Positions 16,493 through 25,627 of a stretch of 64,000 bases of DNA are shown piece by piece (position 1 is the first letter of the stretch; each line of letters opens with the position of its first letter). Under the pieces are notes generated by a model. The model was not told the DNA's origin. It searched no databases and was given only the letters and a program-made list of their open reading frames with translations. The position numbers and the translations under genes are program-made. The stretch covers positions 180,033 to 244,032 of the forward strand of contig NZ_FPAZ01000008.1 of the NCBI RefSeq assembly GCF_900116435.1. The letters are read 5' to 3'. The DNA comes from Pseudoalteromonas lipolytica. Its GTDB lineage: Bacteria > Pseudomonadota > Gammaproteobacteria > Enterobacterales > Alteromonadaceae.

Positions 16493-17532
16493 TGAAACGC
16501 AGAATCTTTATTCAAGGGCTGGCTGCGTTAGGGGTAGTGGGCAGCATGCCATTACCTCTTTCTCGTGCTTTTGCCGCAAGCCCAGTAAGCCCAATTTCAG
16601 TGAATGACCTACCAGCCCTAGAGGGCGATCTGACCTTATACCTAGGCCGTGGTGAAGGTGGTTTATACGAAAACGTATTGAAATCAATCGAAAAGAAAAA
16701 CCCAAAACTTAACCTATCGATTCGTCGCGGGCCGACAGCAGCGCTTGGAAATATGATTGTTGCTGAAGCAAAAGCAGGCGTGAAACGGGCTGATTTATTT
16801 TGGGCTGTGGACTCAGGTGCAATTGGTTTAATTACTGATGCAGGACTCGCCAAACCGTTACCAGGCGATTTAGAATCGCAATTACAGCCGCAATTTCGCT
16901 ACCCAGGTTGGGCACCCGTGACAGGGCGTATCCGTACCTTACCCTATAACACGAAGCGCCTCACCAAAGAGCAAATTCCAGATAGCATTATGGCGATAGC
17001 CGATAGCGATTTATCAATTGGCTGGGCACCCGCCTATGCATCATTCCAGTCATTTGTAACTGCAATGCGCATTCTTGAAGGCGATGATAAAACCGCTAAG
17101 TGGCTTAAAAAAGTCCAGAAACGTTCTAAAACGTATGCCGGTGAATTAGGTGTGGTGATGGCTGTTGAGCGTGGTGAGGTTGATATTGGTTTTGCTAATC
17201 ACTATTACACACTTAGATTAAAGTCGGGCAAACCTGATGCAAATCTCGATCTTGCCTTCACAAATCAAGACGCGGGTTGCTTAGTTAATGCCTCGGGTGT
17301 ACTTTCATTAACTGATAACCCGAATGCAATGAACTTTATGCGCTATTTATTAAGTGCAGAAGTACAAAGCTACCTTGCTCGCGAGGCCTATGAAATTCCG
17401 CTTATTCAAGGGATTGAACAGCCTTCTGGCTTACCTGCTTTATCAGCAATATCACCACCCAAAGTTGATTTAACACAATTGGCAGATTTAAGGCCAACAC
17501 TTGACCTTATGCGAAGTAGCGGTGTTCTATAA
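16492..17532 (+). CDS. Ferric iron ABC transporter, periplasmic binding protein (FbpA type)
   Basis: The 346-residue binding protein has a Tat-like signal (KRRIFIQG, then a hydrophobic stretch ending AFAA), so it may be exported folded. The mature region has the class-II fold with LYLGRGEGGLYENVLKSIEKKNP, RRGPTAALGNMIVAEAKAG and ADLFWAVDSGAIG, as in FbpA/IdiA-like proteins. An HYY motif (ANHYYTLRL) near residue 240 could supply iron ligands. It starts with GTG overlapping the upstream stop and ends in a TAATG overlap with the permease. Substrate Fe(III) is likely from family, context and the Fur-like box. Confidence 0.85.
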   Translation: MKRRIFIQGLAALGVVGSMPLPLSRAFAASPVSPISVNDLPALEGDLTLYLGRGEGGLYENVLKSIEKKNPKLNLSIRRGPTAALGNMIVAEAKAGVKRADLFWAVDSGAIGLITDAGLAKPLPGDLESQLQPQFRYPGWAPVTGRIRTLPYNTKRLTKEQIPDSIMAIADSDLSIGWAPAYASFQSFVTAMRILEGDDKTAKWLKKVQKRSKTYAGELGVVMAVERGEVDIGFANHYYTLRLKSGKPDANLDLAFTNQDAGCLVNASGVLSLTDNPNAMNFMRYLLSAEVQSYLAREAYEIPLIQGIEQPSGLPALSAISPPKVDLTQLADLRPTLDLMRSSGVL

Positions 17533-19031
17533 TGCGCATACCTGCTTCATATCCTATGGCGCTGCTTGCAGCGCTTTTGGCGTTAGCGCCTGTTTATATT
17601 CTGATCACCTTAGCCAGTGATGCAACAGCTATTTTTGATAGTCATAATTTAAAAATTCTTGGTAACACCTTATCCCTCATGGTGTTAACCGTTATAGGTT
17701 CAATTTTAATTGGGGTTCCTCTGGCATTTATTAGTGCCTATGTGCAGCTTCCTTTTAAGAAGCTTTGGCTGGTGTTGTTTGCAGCGCCGCTTGCAATACC
17801 AAGCTACATCGGTGCATTTACGCTCTACGCAGCGTTTGGTCCAGGTGGTGAGATAAACCAGCTATTAGGGTTTGAAACCCCACCTATGTATGGATTAACA
17901 GGTGCAGCGATTGTGATGACGCTGTATACCTTTCCATTTGTAATGCTGACTACACGTTCATCATTGCTCAGTCTTGATGCAAGCATGGTTAACGCTGCAC
18001 GCACCTTGGGTATGTCGATGACAATGAGTGTGTTTAGAGTCATATTACCGCGAGTAGTTAATGGGATTGCGGCCGGCTCTTTACTGGTGGCTCTGTATAC
18101 GTTGTCGGACTTTGGTACGCCAGCTATGATGCGACTTGATACGTTTACCCGTGTGATTTATGTCGAATATAACGCGTTTGGTTTAAGTCGCGCGGCAATG
18201 TTATCACTGCAACTAATGGTAATTGTCGGCTTTTTATTGTTTATGGAGTCGCAAATAAAAACGGCCTCAGAGCGTCATGGTCGGCCATTAATGTTATTTC
18301 CAACGAATGGTCAAAAGTGCATGATGCTATTAACTTTTGCACCCATTTTGATTTTGGCGATTTGCTTACCGCTCGGTATTTTTTGCGTGTGGTTAGCGCG
18401 TGATGGCTTTGCTAATTTTGACTTTAGTATTGCATGGAACTCAGCGTACGCCTCGGGCCTAGCTGCCATTGTTGCTGTAATAGTTGCTGTGCCCGTAGCA
18501 CATGCCGCACTGACCGGTAAAGCGGGACGTATTATGGAGCGCGTGACTTATTTTGGTTTTGGTATACCGGGTATCGTAATGGGAACTGCGCTGGTGTATG
18601 GTGGATTGCAATTACCAATGTTGTATCAAACTCTTGCTTTATTAGTCATTGCGTATGTATTACGTTTTTTACCGCTAGCAGTTGGTTCTGTACGCACCAG
18701 TACTGAGCACTTAGATTCAAGCTTGGTTAAGTCTGCAAGGGTGTTAGGAGCAAGTCCTCGTGAAGCATTTTTACGCATTACGTTGCCTTTAACCTTACGT
18801 GGTATTATTGCCGGGGCTGCGCTTGTTTTCTTAGAATCGATGCGTGAGCTTGAGGCTACTTTGTTACTTGGCCCAACAGGGTTTGAAACCTTATCTACGT
18901 ATTTATGGCGTGTTTATGAAGCGGGCTATTTTGGTCGCGCAGCGATTCCAGGTTTGCTTCTTGTCGTGATATCAGCATGTGGTTTAGCTATAATGCTGTC
19001 CGGTGAAAAACGCAGTCAATTAGAACATTAA
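17532..19031 (+). CDS. Ferric iron ABC transporter permease (FbpB type)
   Basis: The 499-residue inner-membrane permease has two fused BPD_transp_1 domains and about 12 membrane spans, the usual FbpB architecture. Each half has an EAA-like loop for the ATPase: NAARTLGMSMTMSVFRVILPRV in the first and KSARVLGASPREAFLRITLPL in the second. The ATG is coupled to the binding-protein stop by one base; the ATPase gene follows after 11 bp. Confidence 0.92.
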   Translation: MRIPASYPMALLAALLALAPVYILITLASDATAIFDSHNLKILGNTLSLMVLTVIGSILIGVPLAFISAYVQLPFKKLWLVLFAAPLAIPSYIGAFTLYAAFGPGGEINQLLGFETPPMYGLTGAAIVMTLYTFPFVMLTTRSSLLSLDASMVNAARTLGMSMTMSVFRVILPRVVNGIAAGSLLVALYTLSDFGTPAMMRLDTFTRVIYVEYNAFGLSRAAMLSLQLMVIVGFLLFMESQIKTASERHGRPLMLFPTNGQKCMMLLTFAPILILAICLPLGIFCVWLARDGFANFDFSIAWNSAYASGLAAIVAVIVAVPVAHAALTGKAGRIMERVTYFGFGIPGIVMGTALVYGGLQLPMLYQTLALLVIAYVLRFLPLAVGSVRTSTEHLDSSLVKSARVLGASPREAFLRITLPLTLRGIIAGAALVFLESMRELEATLLLGPTGFETLSTYLWRVYEAGYFGRAAIPGLLLVVISACGLAIMLSGEKRSQLEH

Positions 19032-19042
19032 GGATCAGTTTA

Positions 19043-20053
19043 ATGCTATCAGTTAGTAAGCTGTCTATCGATTATGGTAGCAATCGAGTGGTAAGTGATC
19101 TTAACTTGTCACTAGGCAAAAGTGAGATCCTCATGCTAGTTGGACCAACTGGCTGTGGTAAAAGTACAATATTACAAGCACTCGCAGGGCTTATCCCTAT
19201 CAGCGAGGGTGAAATTAACTTAGGTTCGTGGCGTGCAACGCCAAAACAAAAAGTTCCGCCTGAAAAGCGTAAAGTGGGTATGGTGTTTCAAGACTTTGCG
19301 TTATTTCCGCATTTAACAGTGCAAGAAAATATTTGTTTTAGACTGACAGATTCAGCTAAAGGAGATCATTGGATTGCATTATTGGGTCTTGAAAAGTTTC
19401 GCAACAAGAAACCGGCCACGTTATCAGGTGGTCAGAAGCAACGTGTTGCACTGGCACGTACACTTGCGCATGAACCTGATTTTGTTTTATTGGATGAACC
19501 CTTATCAAACCTTGACGCGGCATTAAAAGATACGTTGCGATGGGATATTCGCAATGCATTGAAAAAAGCGGGTGTTCCCGCTATTTGGGTTACGCATGAT
19601 CAAGAAGAAGCATTATCTATTGGTGATAGAGTTGGTGTATTGAAAGAAGGGGTTATTCAACAACTCGACACACCAGAACGTTGTTTTAGTTTACCTAGTA
19701 ATCGTTTTGTTGCTCGTTTTCTTGGTGAGGCAAGTTTTATTTCTGGAAAGTCGTTAGGTGATATCGCAACAACTGACCTAGGGAATGCACCTATTATTAA
19801 AATAGATCACGATTCAGCCGATGTTGATGTACTTTTGCGCCCTGATGATGTTCATCTTATTCAAAATGCCAGTTCAACCAATGGCAAGGTGACATGGGTG
19901 CGCTATGAAGGTGGCAGCCGTTTGTGTGCAGTGAAACTTGCATGTGATACGGTTGTGACGAGTCGCGTAAGCCACGAAGTGATTGTCCGCCCAGATGATG
20001 AAGTTCATGTGTCAATCAACACCACTCATCCCCTTGCAGTCTATGCAGTTTAA
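19043..20053 (+). CDS. Ferric iron ABC transporter ATP-binding protein (FbpC type)
   Basis: The 336-residue ATPase has Walker A GPTGCGKST (34-42), Q-loop VFQDFALFPHLTVQENI, signature LSGGQKQR (127-134), Walker B FVLLDEP (148-153), D-loop SNLD and the H-loop in WVTHDQEEA. The C-terminal extension of about 100 residues is a TOBE-like regulatory domain (DVLLRPDDVHLI), as in FbpC and CysA-like ATPases. It is the last gene of the operon, followed by a hairpin at 20067-20085. Confidence 0.93.
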   Translation: MLSVSKLSIDYGSNRVVSDLNLSLGKSEILMLVGPTGCGKSTILQALAGLIPISEGEINLGSWRATPKQKVPPEKRKVGMVFQDFALFPHLTVQENICFRLTDSAKGDHWIALLGLEKFRNKKPATLSGGQKQRVALARTLAHEPDFVLLDEPLSNLDAALKDTLRWDIRNALKKAGVPAIWVTHDQEEALSIGDRVGVLKEGVIQQLDTPERCFSLPSNRFVARFLGEASFISGKSLGDIATTDLGNAPIIKIDHDSADVDVLLRPDDVHLIQNASSTNGKVTWVRYEGGSRLCAVKLACDTVVTSRVSHEVIVRPDDEVHVSINTTHPLAVYAV

Positions 20054-20066
20054 ATAAATCATTTAT

Positions 20067-20085
20067 GCAGGTCTTTAAGGCCTGC
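20067..20085 (+). terminator. Probable terminator of iron operon
   Basis: GCAGGTC, loop TTTAA, GGCCTGC: a 7-bp stem with one G-U pair, 13 bases after the last stop, followed by a T-rich stretch. Confidence 0.6.
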
Positions 20086-20182
20086 AACTTCTCTTTTCTA
20101 TTCTATTTAATACTCATTCGCACCCATACTTAATCATTTTGATGGGTTAAACCGGTTGCTACTTAGGTAAAGATTTGTGATT

Positions 20183-20245
20183 TACGACTGCATGGATGCA
20201 GGAGGCAGTGCAATGCAGGAGCAATTGCCGAGAACACCTAAATAA
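20183..20245. repeat. Intergenic repeat-like segment with ATGCAGGAG direct repeats
   Basis: The 391-bp gap 20054-20444 holds two terminators and this segment. ATGCAGGAG occurs at 20196-20204 and 20213-20221, within a run of similar GCAGTGC, GCAATGC and GCAATTGC words. No frame of useful length is present. It may be a dispersed intergenic element; that needs genome comparison. Confidence 0.35.
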
Positions 20246-20392
20246 CGAAACTTTTGCCTTGTTATCATCGAGGCTTGTTGCCTCAGAATAGCTCATTTAA
20301 TTAAGCGCAATGGTATAAGCTAATTGCTCTAACTTTCTTTTACGCTCTCAAATTTATAAATTAGCAACTAACAAGAATAACGTTTAAAACGT

Positions 20393-20420
20393 AAAAAGCC
20401 CGCCAGTAGGGGCGGGCTTT
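20393..20420 (-). terminator. Terminator of TonB-receptor operon
   Basis: AAAGCCCGCC (20395-20404) pairs with GGCGGGCTTT (20411-20420) around a 6-base loop. On the minus strand it is followed by five Ts. It lies 25 bases after the receptor stop. Confidence 0.88.
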
Positions 20421-20444
20421 GTTTTATAACAGACTAACTTGTTA

Positions 20445-23400
20445 TTAGAATGTGTAACGAACGCCTAACTTGATTCTATAAGTTGAATCTTCTGCTTCGA
20501 ATGAATAACCATCTTCAACAGGTGAACCGAAAATGTATTTACCTGTAGTAGGGTCAATGTCCATTTGAATCACTTCACTCGTGTTATTTGTTTGCGTGTA
20601 AACTTTACCTTTTGACGAATCAATCAGGTTTAATAAATTATCAATTACGAAATAAACTTCACCGCGGTGATCTTTTGTAAAGCCAGGCACTTCTTGAGAA
20701 ACATATAAATCCATTGTTGTAACCCAAGGTGATTTAGCATTGTTTTTGTTTACAACACTTCCAGCTGAACCAGATAAACCTAGCTGTTCAAAGTATTCAA
20801 GCACTTGAGCTTCAGTTACACCATCTGAATACATTACATTAGGATCATTAGCTGTTGGTACGTAAACAGGGTAGTTACCACCGTAAGCATCAAATCCAGA
20901 AGGCTGTATCAAGTCTTGATTAAAGTTTCCACCACCTGGTAGTGAAACTAAGTCTACAATTTGGCTATAGGCACTTCCAGAGCGTCTTTCAAAGAATAGA
21001 TTAAAGTTAGTTTTGTAGTTTGCGATAAACTCTGCTGTATAACCCAGGTTTAAAACAAATCTATGTTCTGTTTCATATGGTGATGTACCAATTTGAGTTT
21101 GTTGGTGATCGCCAAAATGACCAAATCGATAGTTACTTGCTGCTGTAGAAGAAGCTCCTGGATTACCATCAGTAATATCTTGGTGCGTATAAGATGCATC
21201 GAAGCTGAAGCCATTATCCCAAGTTTTTGAAATACCCGTGCTTAAAATTATAGAGCGACCTTCTTTATCTGCATTTGTAAGCATAATGTTAAGCTCTGAG
21301 GTATCATAAAAAGGGAGCGCGCCATCACTTGTGCTACCAACAACATCACCTTCTTGTAGTAATGAAGCGTTTATCCACTCTGGAGAATTTTCCTTCTTCG
21401 TGTATATTGCTGTTGACGTCCAAGCAAAGCCATCACCTAAATATGGGATATCAAGCTCAACATCTGCATTTAGCATGTAAGTCCATTGAGATGGCATTTC
21501 AAAATCTGGATCAATCAGATTTGCAACAGAACCATCTGTTCCAACGTTGACTGCATCAATGGCATCTTGTGTAGGATTGTTCAAGATGGTATTTGGTGCA
21601 GTAAAATCTTTGTTTTCATATATCTGCTTACTGATACCATCATTTGAGTATGAGTTAGAAATCCACACATTTGGGTTACCACCAGAATAACGACCTACAC
21701 TTCCTCGTAATGTAACATCGTCATTTAGGTAATAAGTAAAACCTGCTCGAGGTAAGAAAATATCCAAGCCATCTAAGTTTGTTGTATTATCATAACCTGT
21801 TGTGTCTTCAAGTTTTGCATTGTAGATAGGCTTATCATCAGAGCCTAGTCTCTCATAACGTAAACCAGCAGATAATTTCAGGTTATCACTATAGTCCCAT
21901 GTATCATTAATGTATAAAGCGATATCTTTTCTTGAGAACTTAGCAGTTACTTTACTTGGATCATTGCCAGTGCCGTTAAGATACTTATAACGCGAAACAA
22001 CTCTATTCTCGAAATCTTCTATGCTATCAAAAGTTATAACCCCTTTTGATGCTGGTAAGAACTGATTCTCAATATCAAGTACATCATATTTTAAACCAAA
22101 ATCGATACTATGTTCTTCGTACAGATAAGTACCGTCAAATTTAACAGTAAATAAATCGTTACTTAAAGAGTTAGAATGACGATATTCATCAGAGCCAAAT
22201 GCAATGCTTCCTGTTTTTCCGTCACCATCTACATCTAGGTTTCTTATAGTAATATCACCTAAACCTAAATCTTCATTTAATGAAGCTTGAGATGTTTCAA
22301 CTGACTTCTTAGTTAAACTAAACTGTGTTGAAAAGTCGTCTGACCAATCTGAATATAGAGTCGTACTGTAGTTATCAAGTTCTTCGGCTTTATTATACCA
22401 ATGTGTACTTAGTCGTAATTCACGACTACTACTTGTCATATTGTTAGTGTTATTACCTTCATTGTGCATGTAAATAAAATTAGCACGATGATAATCATTG
22501 ATATTCCAATCAACTTTTGCGATGTATTTTTCATCTTCTAGTTGAGGTTGAACATCAGTTGTACCAATAAAATCAACTCCATACACATCATTGGCAATTT
22601 TTTGAACTGCTTCTAAATCAGCTAAGGTAGCTGTAGTTTTATTTGAACCGATAGATGAAGCGCCAGGACCAAATTCTAACTGTTGAGGTGATTCAAACTT
22701 CTCATAGGCACCAAAGAAGAATAATGTATCCTTAATTAATGGAGCACCAAATGACGCACCGTAATTCTTCTCTTCAAAATCAAGTTCAATATCTTGACCA
22801 TTGTCTTTTGGTGTACCTGCCCAGTCACTGCTTAGTTTCTCGTAAAAAACGCTGCCATGAACTTCATTTGTACCCGATTTAAATACGGCGTCAACATTAC
22901 CACCCGTAAAACCGCTTGATTTTGCGTTTACTGGTGCGACAGAAACTGATACTTGGTCTAATGCATCTAAAGGGAATGGGTTACGTTGAGTAGGATAACC
23001 ATTACCATTAAGGCCAAAGTCATCATTTAATGGGATACCATCTACCGTTATAGAGTTAGTACGTGGATTAGAACCCGCAATTGACATTGAGCTTGAACTA
23101 CCAGGTTGAACAACCACTAGAGGATTGTTACGAACAATATCTTTTATATCACGACCAATACTAGGTGTGTTTTTAATCGTTTCAGAGCCATAATATGAAT
23201 CATTCGCTGAAGAATTAAAAAATACAGGTGAACCAGTTACAACAATTGATTCCATATTTGTTGTTGATAAAGCTTGATCTAAACGTCGAGTTTCGCCTAA
23301 AGATAAGTATATATTATCAAGCTCTACATCTTGATAAACATCAGAGTCAATAGTTATTTTGTAAGGACCCCCAACACGTAAACCTGTCGCGTTAAATGTA

Positions 23401-23606
23401 CCAGACTCATTAGTTGATACAACTCTTTTTGTACCCGTTGGCTCATGAATAATCACAAGTTTAGTATTAGCAGCTGGATTACCGCTAGGGCCTGATATTT
23501 GTCCTTTAATTGATGACGATGTGTCATTTGCTAACGCTGCACCACTTACACCAACACATGCTGCAATAGCAAGTGACAGGGCTGTTTTGCGGAGTTGGAT
23601 TTTCAT
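20445..23606 (-). CDS. TonB-dependent outer-membrane receptor, Oar-like
   Basis: The 1053-residue receptor has a signal peptide (about 1-26, ending GAALA), a carboxypeptidase-regulatory-like beta domain (about 30-115), a plug (GRDIKDIVRNNPLVVV, SITVDGIPLNDDFG) and a beta-barrel ending in the aromatic-terminal strand KLGVRYTF. No conventional TonB box is obvious. Oar-type receptors import large substrates or act in adhesion. It lies 34 bp after the S1/P1 nuclease gene in the same operon. Uptake of nuclease products is therefore an attractive but unproven role. Confidence 0.9.
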   Translation of the reverse strand: MKIQLRKTALSLAIAACVGVSGAALANDTSSSIKGQISGPSGNPAANTKLVIIHEPTGTKRVVSTNESGTFNATGLRVGGPYKITIDSDVYQDVELDNIYLSLGETRRLDQALSTTNMESIVVTGSPVFFNSSANDSYYGSETIKNTPSIGRDIKDIVRNNPLVVVQPGSSSSMSIAGSNPRTNSITVDGIPLNDDFGLNGNGYPTQRNPFPLDALDQVSVSVAPVNAKSSGFTGGNVDAVFKSGTNEVHGSVFYEKLSSDWAGTPKDNGQDIELDFEEKNYGASFGAPLIKDTLFFFGAYEKFESPQQLEFGPGASSIGSNKTTATLADLEAVQKIANDVYGVDFIGTTDVQPQLEDEKYIAKVDWNINDYHRANFIYMHNEGNNTNNMTSSSRELRLSTHWYNKAEELDNYSTTLYSDWSDDFSTQFSLTKKSVETSQASLNEDLGLGDITIRNLDVDGDGKTGSIAFGSDEYRHSNSLSNDLFTVKFDGTYLYEEHSIDFGLKYDVLDIENQFLPASKGVITFDSIEDFENRVVSRYKYLNGTGNDPSKVTAKFSRKDIALYINDTWDYSDNLKLSAGLRYERLGSDDKPIYNAKLEDTTGYDNTTNLDGLDIFLPRAGFTYYLNDDVTLRGSVGRYSGGNPNVWISNSYSNDGISKQIYENKDFTAPNTILNNPTQDAIDAVNVGTDGSVANLIDPDFEMPSQWTYMLNADVELDIPYLGDGFAWTSTAIYTKKENSPEWINASLLQEGDVVGSTSDGALPFYDTSELNIMLTNADKEGRSIILSTGISKTWDNGFSFDASYTHQDITDGNPGASSTAASNYRFGHFGDHQQTQIGTSPYETEHRFVLNLGYTAEFIANYKTNFNLFFERRSGSAYSQIVDLVSLPGGGNFNQDLIQPSGFDAYGGNYPVYVPTANDPNVMYSDGVTEAQVLEYFEQLGLSGSAGSVVNKNNAKSPWVTTMDLYVSQEVPGFTKDHRGEVYFVIDNLLNLIDSSKGKVYTQTNNTSEVIQMDIDPTTGKYIFGSPVEDGYSFEAEDSTYRIKLGVRYTF

Positions 23607-23640
23607 TATGTTATTTCCCGTGTTAAAGGTTATGTTTCAT

Positions 23641-24504
23641 TTATAGTTTGCTGTCAGTTGGCATCTTTAGTGCCTTTACTAACGGTTTTGCTGATTTATC
23701 AAACAACGAATTTAATAAACCGGCTAATCTGATCCCACCTTGTTGTAGGCGAGTTTTTATAACTGGTACATTTTTATAGATGTAACTATAACTTATGTTT
23801 GTTTCATTTTCTTTATAGATAGATTTTGCAATATTATGAGATTCTATTAACCAATCGCTTGGAGAGCTTGAGAGGTAATCTGCTATAAGTTCTTCATTTT
23901 TTGTGTCTATAAATTGCGCAAATTCACTATAGGACAAGTTTTCGTTTTCAATTAACTTTGTGTCCCATAAGCTATGTAAATTGGTATTCTGACCGAAGAA
24001 TGTGACAGAAATATTATTTCCGCCGCGGTCTTCGCCTCTACCTGCATGAAAAGGTTGGTGACTATCGCCGACTAAATGAACTAAAAAGCGCAAAGCGAAC
24101 TGCTTTTCAGCAATAGATGCATTGTCATTTTTTAATACTGTAATTGAGTATTCAATGCCCTCTAAAATATCTGTAACAGAGTCTTTATTATGGTGTGCGT
24201 GCTTATCGTACTTTGGCTTTGCATCGCCTTCATCAAAGTTTATGTAATGCCAGCGTGATGATTTCTTTTGCCAAAATGTCTCAGGTGCTGAGCGCATTTC
24301 GTCGGCCCAGGTAGCAATTTGAGGTAATGATTCACCGTCTAATAGGGGAGTTAAAGCCTGGCGAGTGGTGTCGGTAATATGGTTTGCAGCTACTTCACCT
24401 ACAATACGGTGGCCGTTTTGCCCCCATGCGTGAGAAGGTGAGCTCATTGACATAGATAAAATGCCAGTTGATATGAGCAACATTGTTTTTGTTTTTTGTA
24501 ACAT
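23641..24504 (-). CDS. Secreted S1/P1-family nuclease
   Basis: The 287-residue protein has a signal peptide ending at SHA. The mature N-terminus WGQNGHRIVGEVAANHI carries the tryptophan and histidine that bind the zinc cluster in S1/P1 nucleases. Further zinc-site motifs are ATWADEM, WHYINFDE, RFLVHLVGDSHQPFHAGRGEDRGGN and NLHSLWDTKLIE. These enzymes cut single-stranded DNA and RNA to 5'-nucleotides. It is the first gene of the nuclease-TonB operon and diverges from a two-gene membrane sensor. Catalytic residues look intact. Confidence 0.93.
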   Translation of the reverse strand: MLQKTKTMLLISTGILSMSMSSPSHAWGQNGHRIVGEVAANHITDTTRQALTPLLDGESLPQIATWADEMRSAPETFWQKKSSRWHYINFDEGDAKPKYDKHAHHNKDSVTDILEGIEYSITVLKNDNASIAEKQFALRFLVHLVGDSHQPFHAGRGEDRGGNNISVTFFGQNTNLHSLWDTKLIENENLSYSEFAQFIDTKNEELIADYLSSSPSDWLIESHNIAKSIYKENETNISYSYIYKNVPVIKTRLQQGGIRLAGLLNSLFDKSAKPLVKALKMPTDSKL

Positions 24505-24596
24505 TGAGTCAGTGTCCGAATAAATGCGTTATTAAGCACGATTCCATAATGTCAATTCTCCTGAATTTCAGCTGAAATAGAAAGGACTCAATAAGA

Positions 24597-24625
24597 TTCA
24601 TAATTTCTTGTTCATAAATTCATAA
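24597..24625. repeat. Three direct copies of TTCATAA upstream of nuclease gene
   Basis: TTCATAA occurs at 24597-24603, 24611-24617 and 24619-24625 in the divergent region. Closely spaced direct repeats of this kind can bind an activator such as PhoB or a winged-helix regulator, but the spacing does not match a canonical Pho box. Confidence 0.4.
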
Positions 24626-24628
24626 AAT

Positions 24629-24664
24629 CAATAGGTTACAATGTTTAAGTAAAGTTACCTATTG
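24629..24664. promoter_or_regulatory. Inverted repeat between nuclease operon and sensor pair
   Basis: CAATAGGTTAC (24629-24639) and GTTACCTATTG (24654-24664) are complementary at 10 of 11 positions around 14 bases. It sits 37 bases upstream of the sensor gene start. Candidate operator of the divergent promoters; binding is inferred. Confidence 0.5.
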
Positions 24665-24700
24665 CAATGAGTAAGAATAATTGTTCAAATAGAGACAACA

Positions 24701-25627
24701 GTGCGTTGTTGGCTATTAAAATTGAATTTGAAAACAATACTAATAAAAAAATCATCGATTGTTACATTTTTGTTTCTGTCTCTTATTTTGTTTTTTTGCA
24801 TCGGAACGATGCAGAGTAAAGCACCGATTTCTGATATTGACGCTTTCATAGAAACTTCGTATCAATGTGCAACAAAGTCAGATGTTAATCTTAATGAACT
24901 TGTTGTTTATTCATCAGGTAAAGTGCTTGCTGAGGACGTTGCGAAAGTACTGTGTAGTGATGACACTATTAGTAAGCAATATGGAACGGTTACTTCTTAC
25001 TGGGGCTATAAAACCTCAGACACAATCGAGTTTTTAGGTAAAGGAATTGCTGACCTTATTCTCGCTAAAGAGAATCTTATAAATGCGTTTATGGCAGAAT
25101 CGACCTATAACTACCAAGCTGTAGTGGGGTTTCCAAATTACACCGCTTATTTAATTTCAAGTACTGAAAAACCACGTGTAGAAAAAAGTTACTTTCTTGA
25201 TAAACGTATTGGCCTGTTAGATTATCCGACAAGTCGTTCTGGTCATATACTACCGAAGCAATTATTCAAAAAGTTAGATATTAACCTTGAGAATTTAAAC
25301 ATTGTTTATGCCAGCTCTCATTCTGAACTGAGAGAATTACTTGCCAGTGGTCAGGTCGATTTGATTTCTTCATATTGGCAAGATTCGGATCAAGCAAAGT
25401 TTTCCGCAAATTATATTACCCCGATTAGCGATAATATTAGTGGTAGTCGCTGGTACTTAAAAATGGAAAATGAAAATACTGATCTACTTTGCGCTGTGCA
25501 ATTACGCTTAACAGAATTAGCGCGCAGCCAGAATTCACACTACTTTAATCATGTAGAATCATTTTGGGAATGTGATGCTGAAAAGCAAATAAAACGCAGT
25601 ACAGGGGAAAACAATGCTGCCAACTAG
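24701..25627 (+). CDS. Membrane-anchored periplasmic-binding-like sensor protein
   Basis: The product of about 308 residues has an N-terminal membrane anchor (about 18-36) and a periplasmic type-2 binding-protein fold. Motifs resemble PhnD/phosphonate-binding-like proteins (LVVYSSGKVLAEDVAKVL; KRIGLLDYPTSRSGHILPKQLF; LASGQVDLISSYW). No permease or ATPase is nearby. The next gene overlaps it by 14 bases and encodes a membrane protein, so ligand sensing is more likely than transport. The start is uncertain: GTG at 24701 with a weak ribosome site. It diverges from the nuclease-TonB operon. Confidence 0.65.
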   Translation: MRCWLLKLNLKTILIKKSSIVTFLFLSLILFFCIGTMQSKAPISDIDAFIETSYQCATKSDVNLNELVVYSSGKVLAEDVAKVLCSDDTISKQYGTVTSYWGYKTSDTIEFLGKGIADLILAKENLINAFMAESTYNYQAVVGFPNYTAYLISSTEKPRVEKSYFLDKRIGLLDYPTSRSGHILPKQLFKKLDINLENLNIVYASSHSELRELLASGQVDLISSYWQDSDQAKFSANYITPISDNISGSRWYLKMENENTDLLCAVQLRLTELARSQNSHYFNHVESFWECDAEKQIKRSTGENNAAN

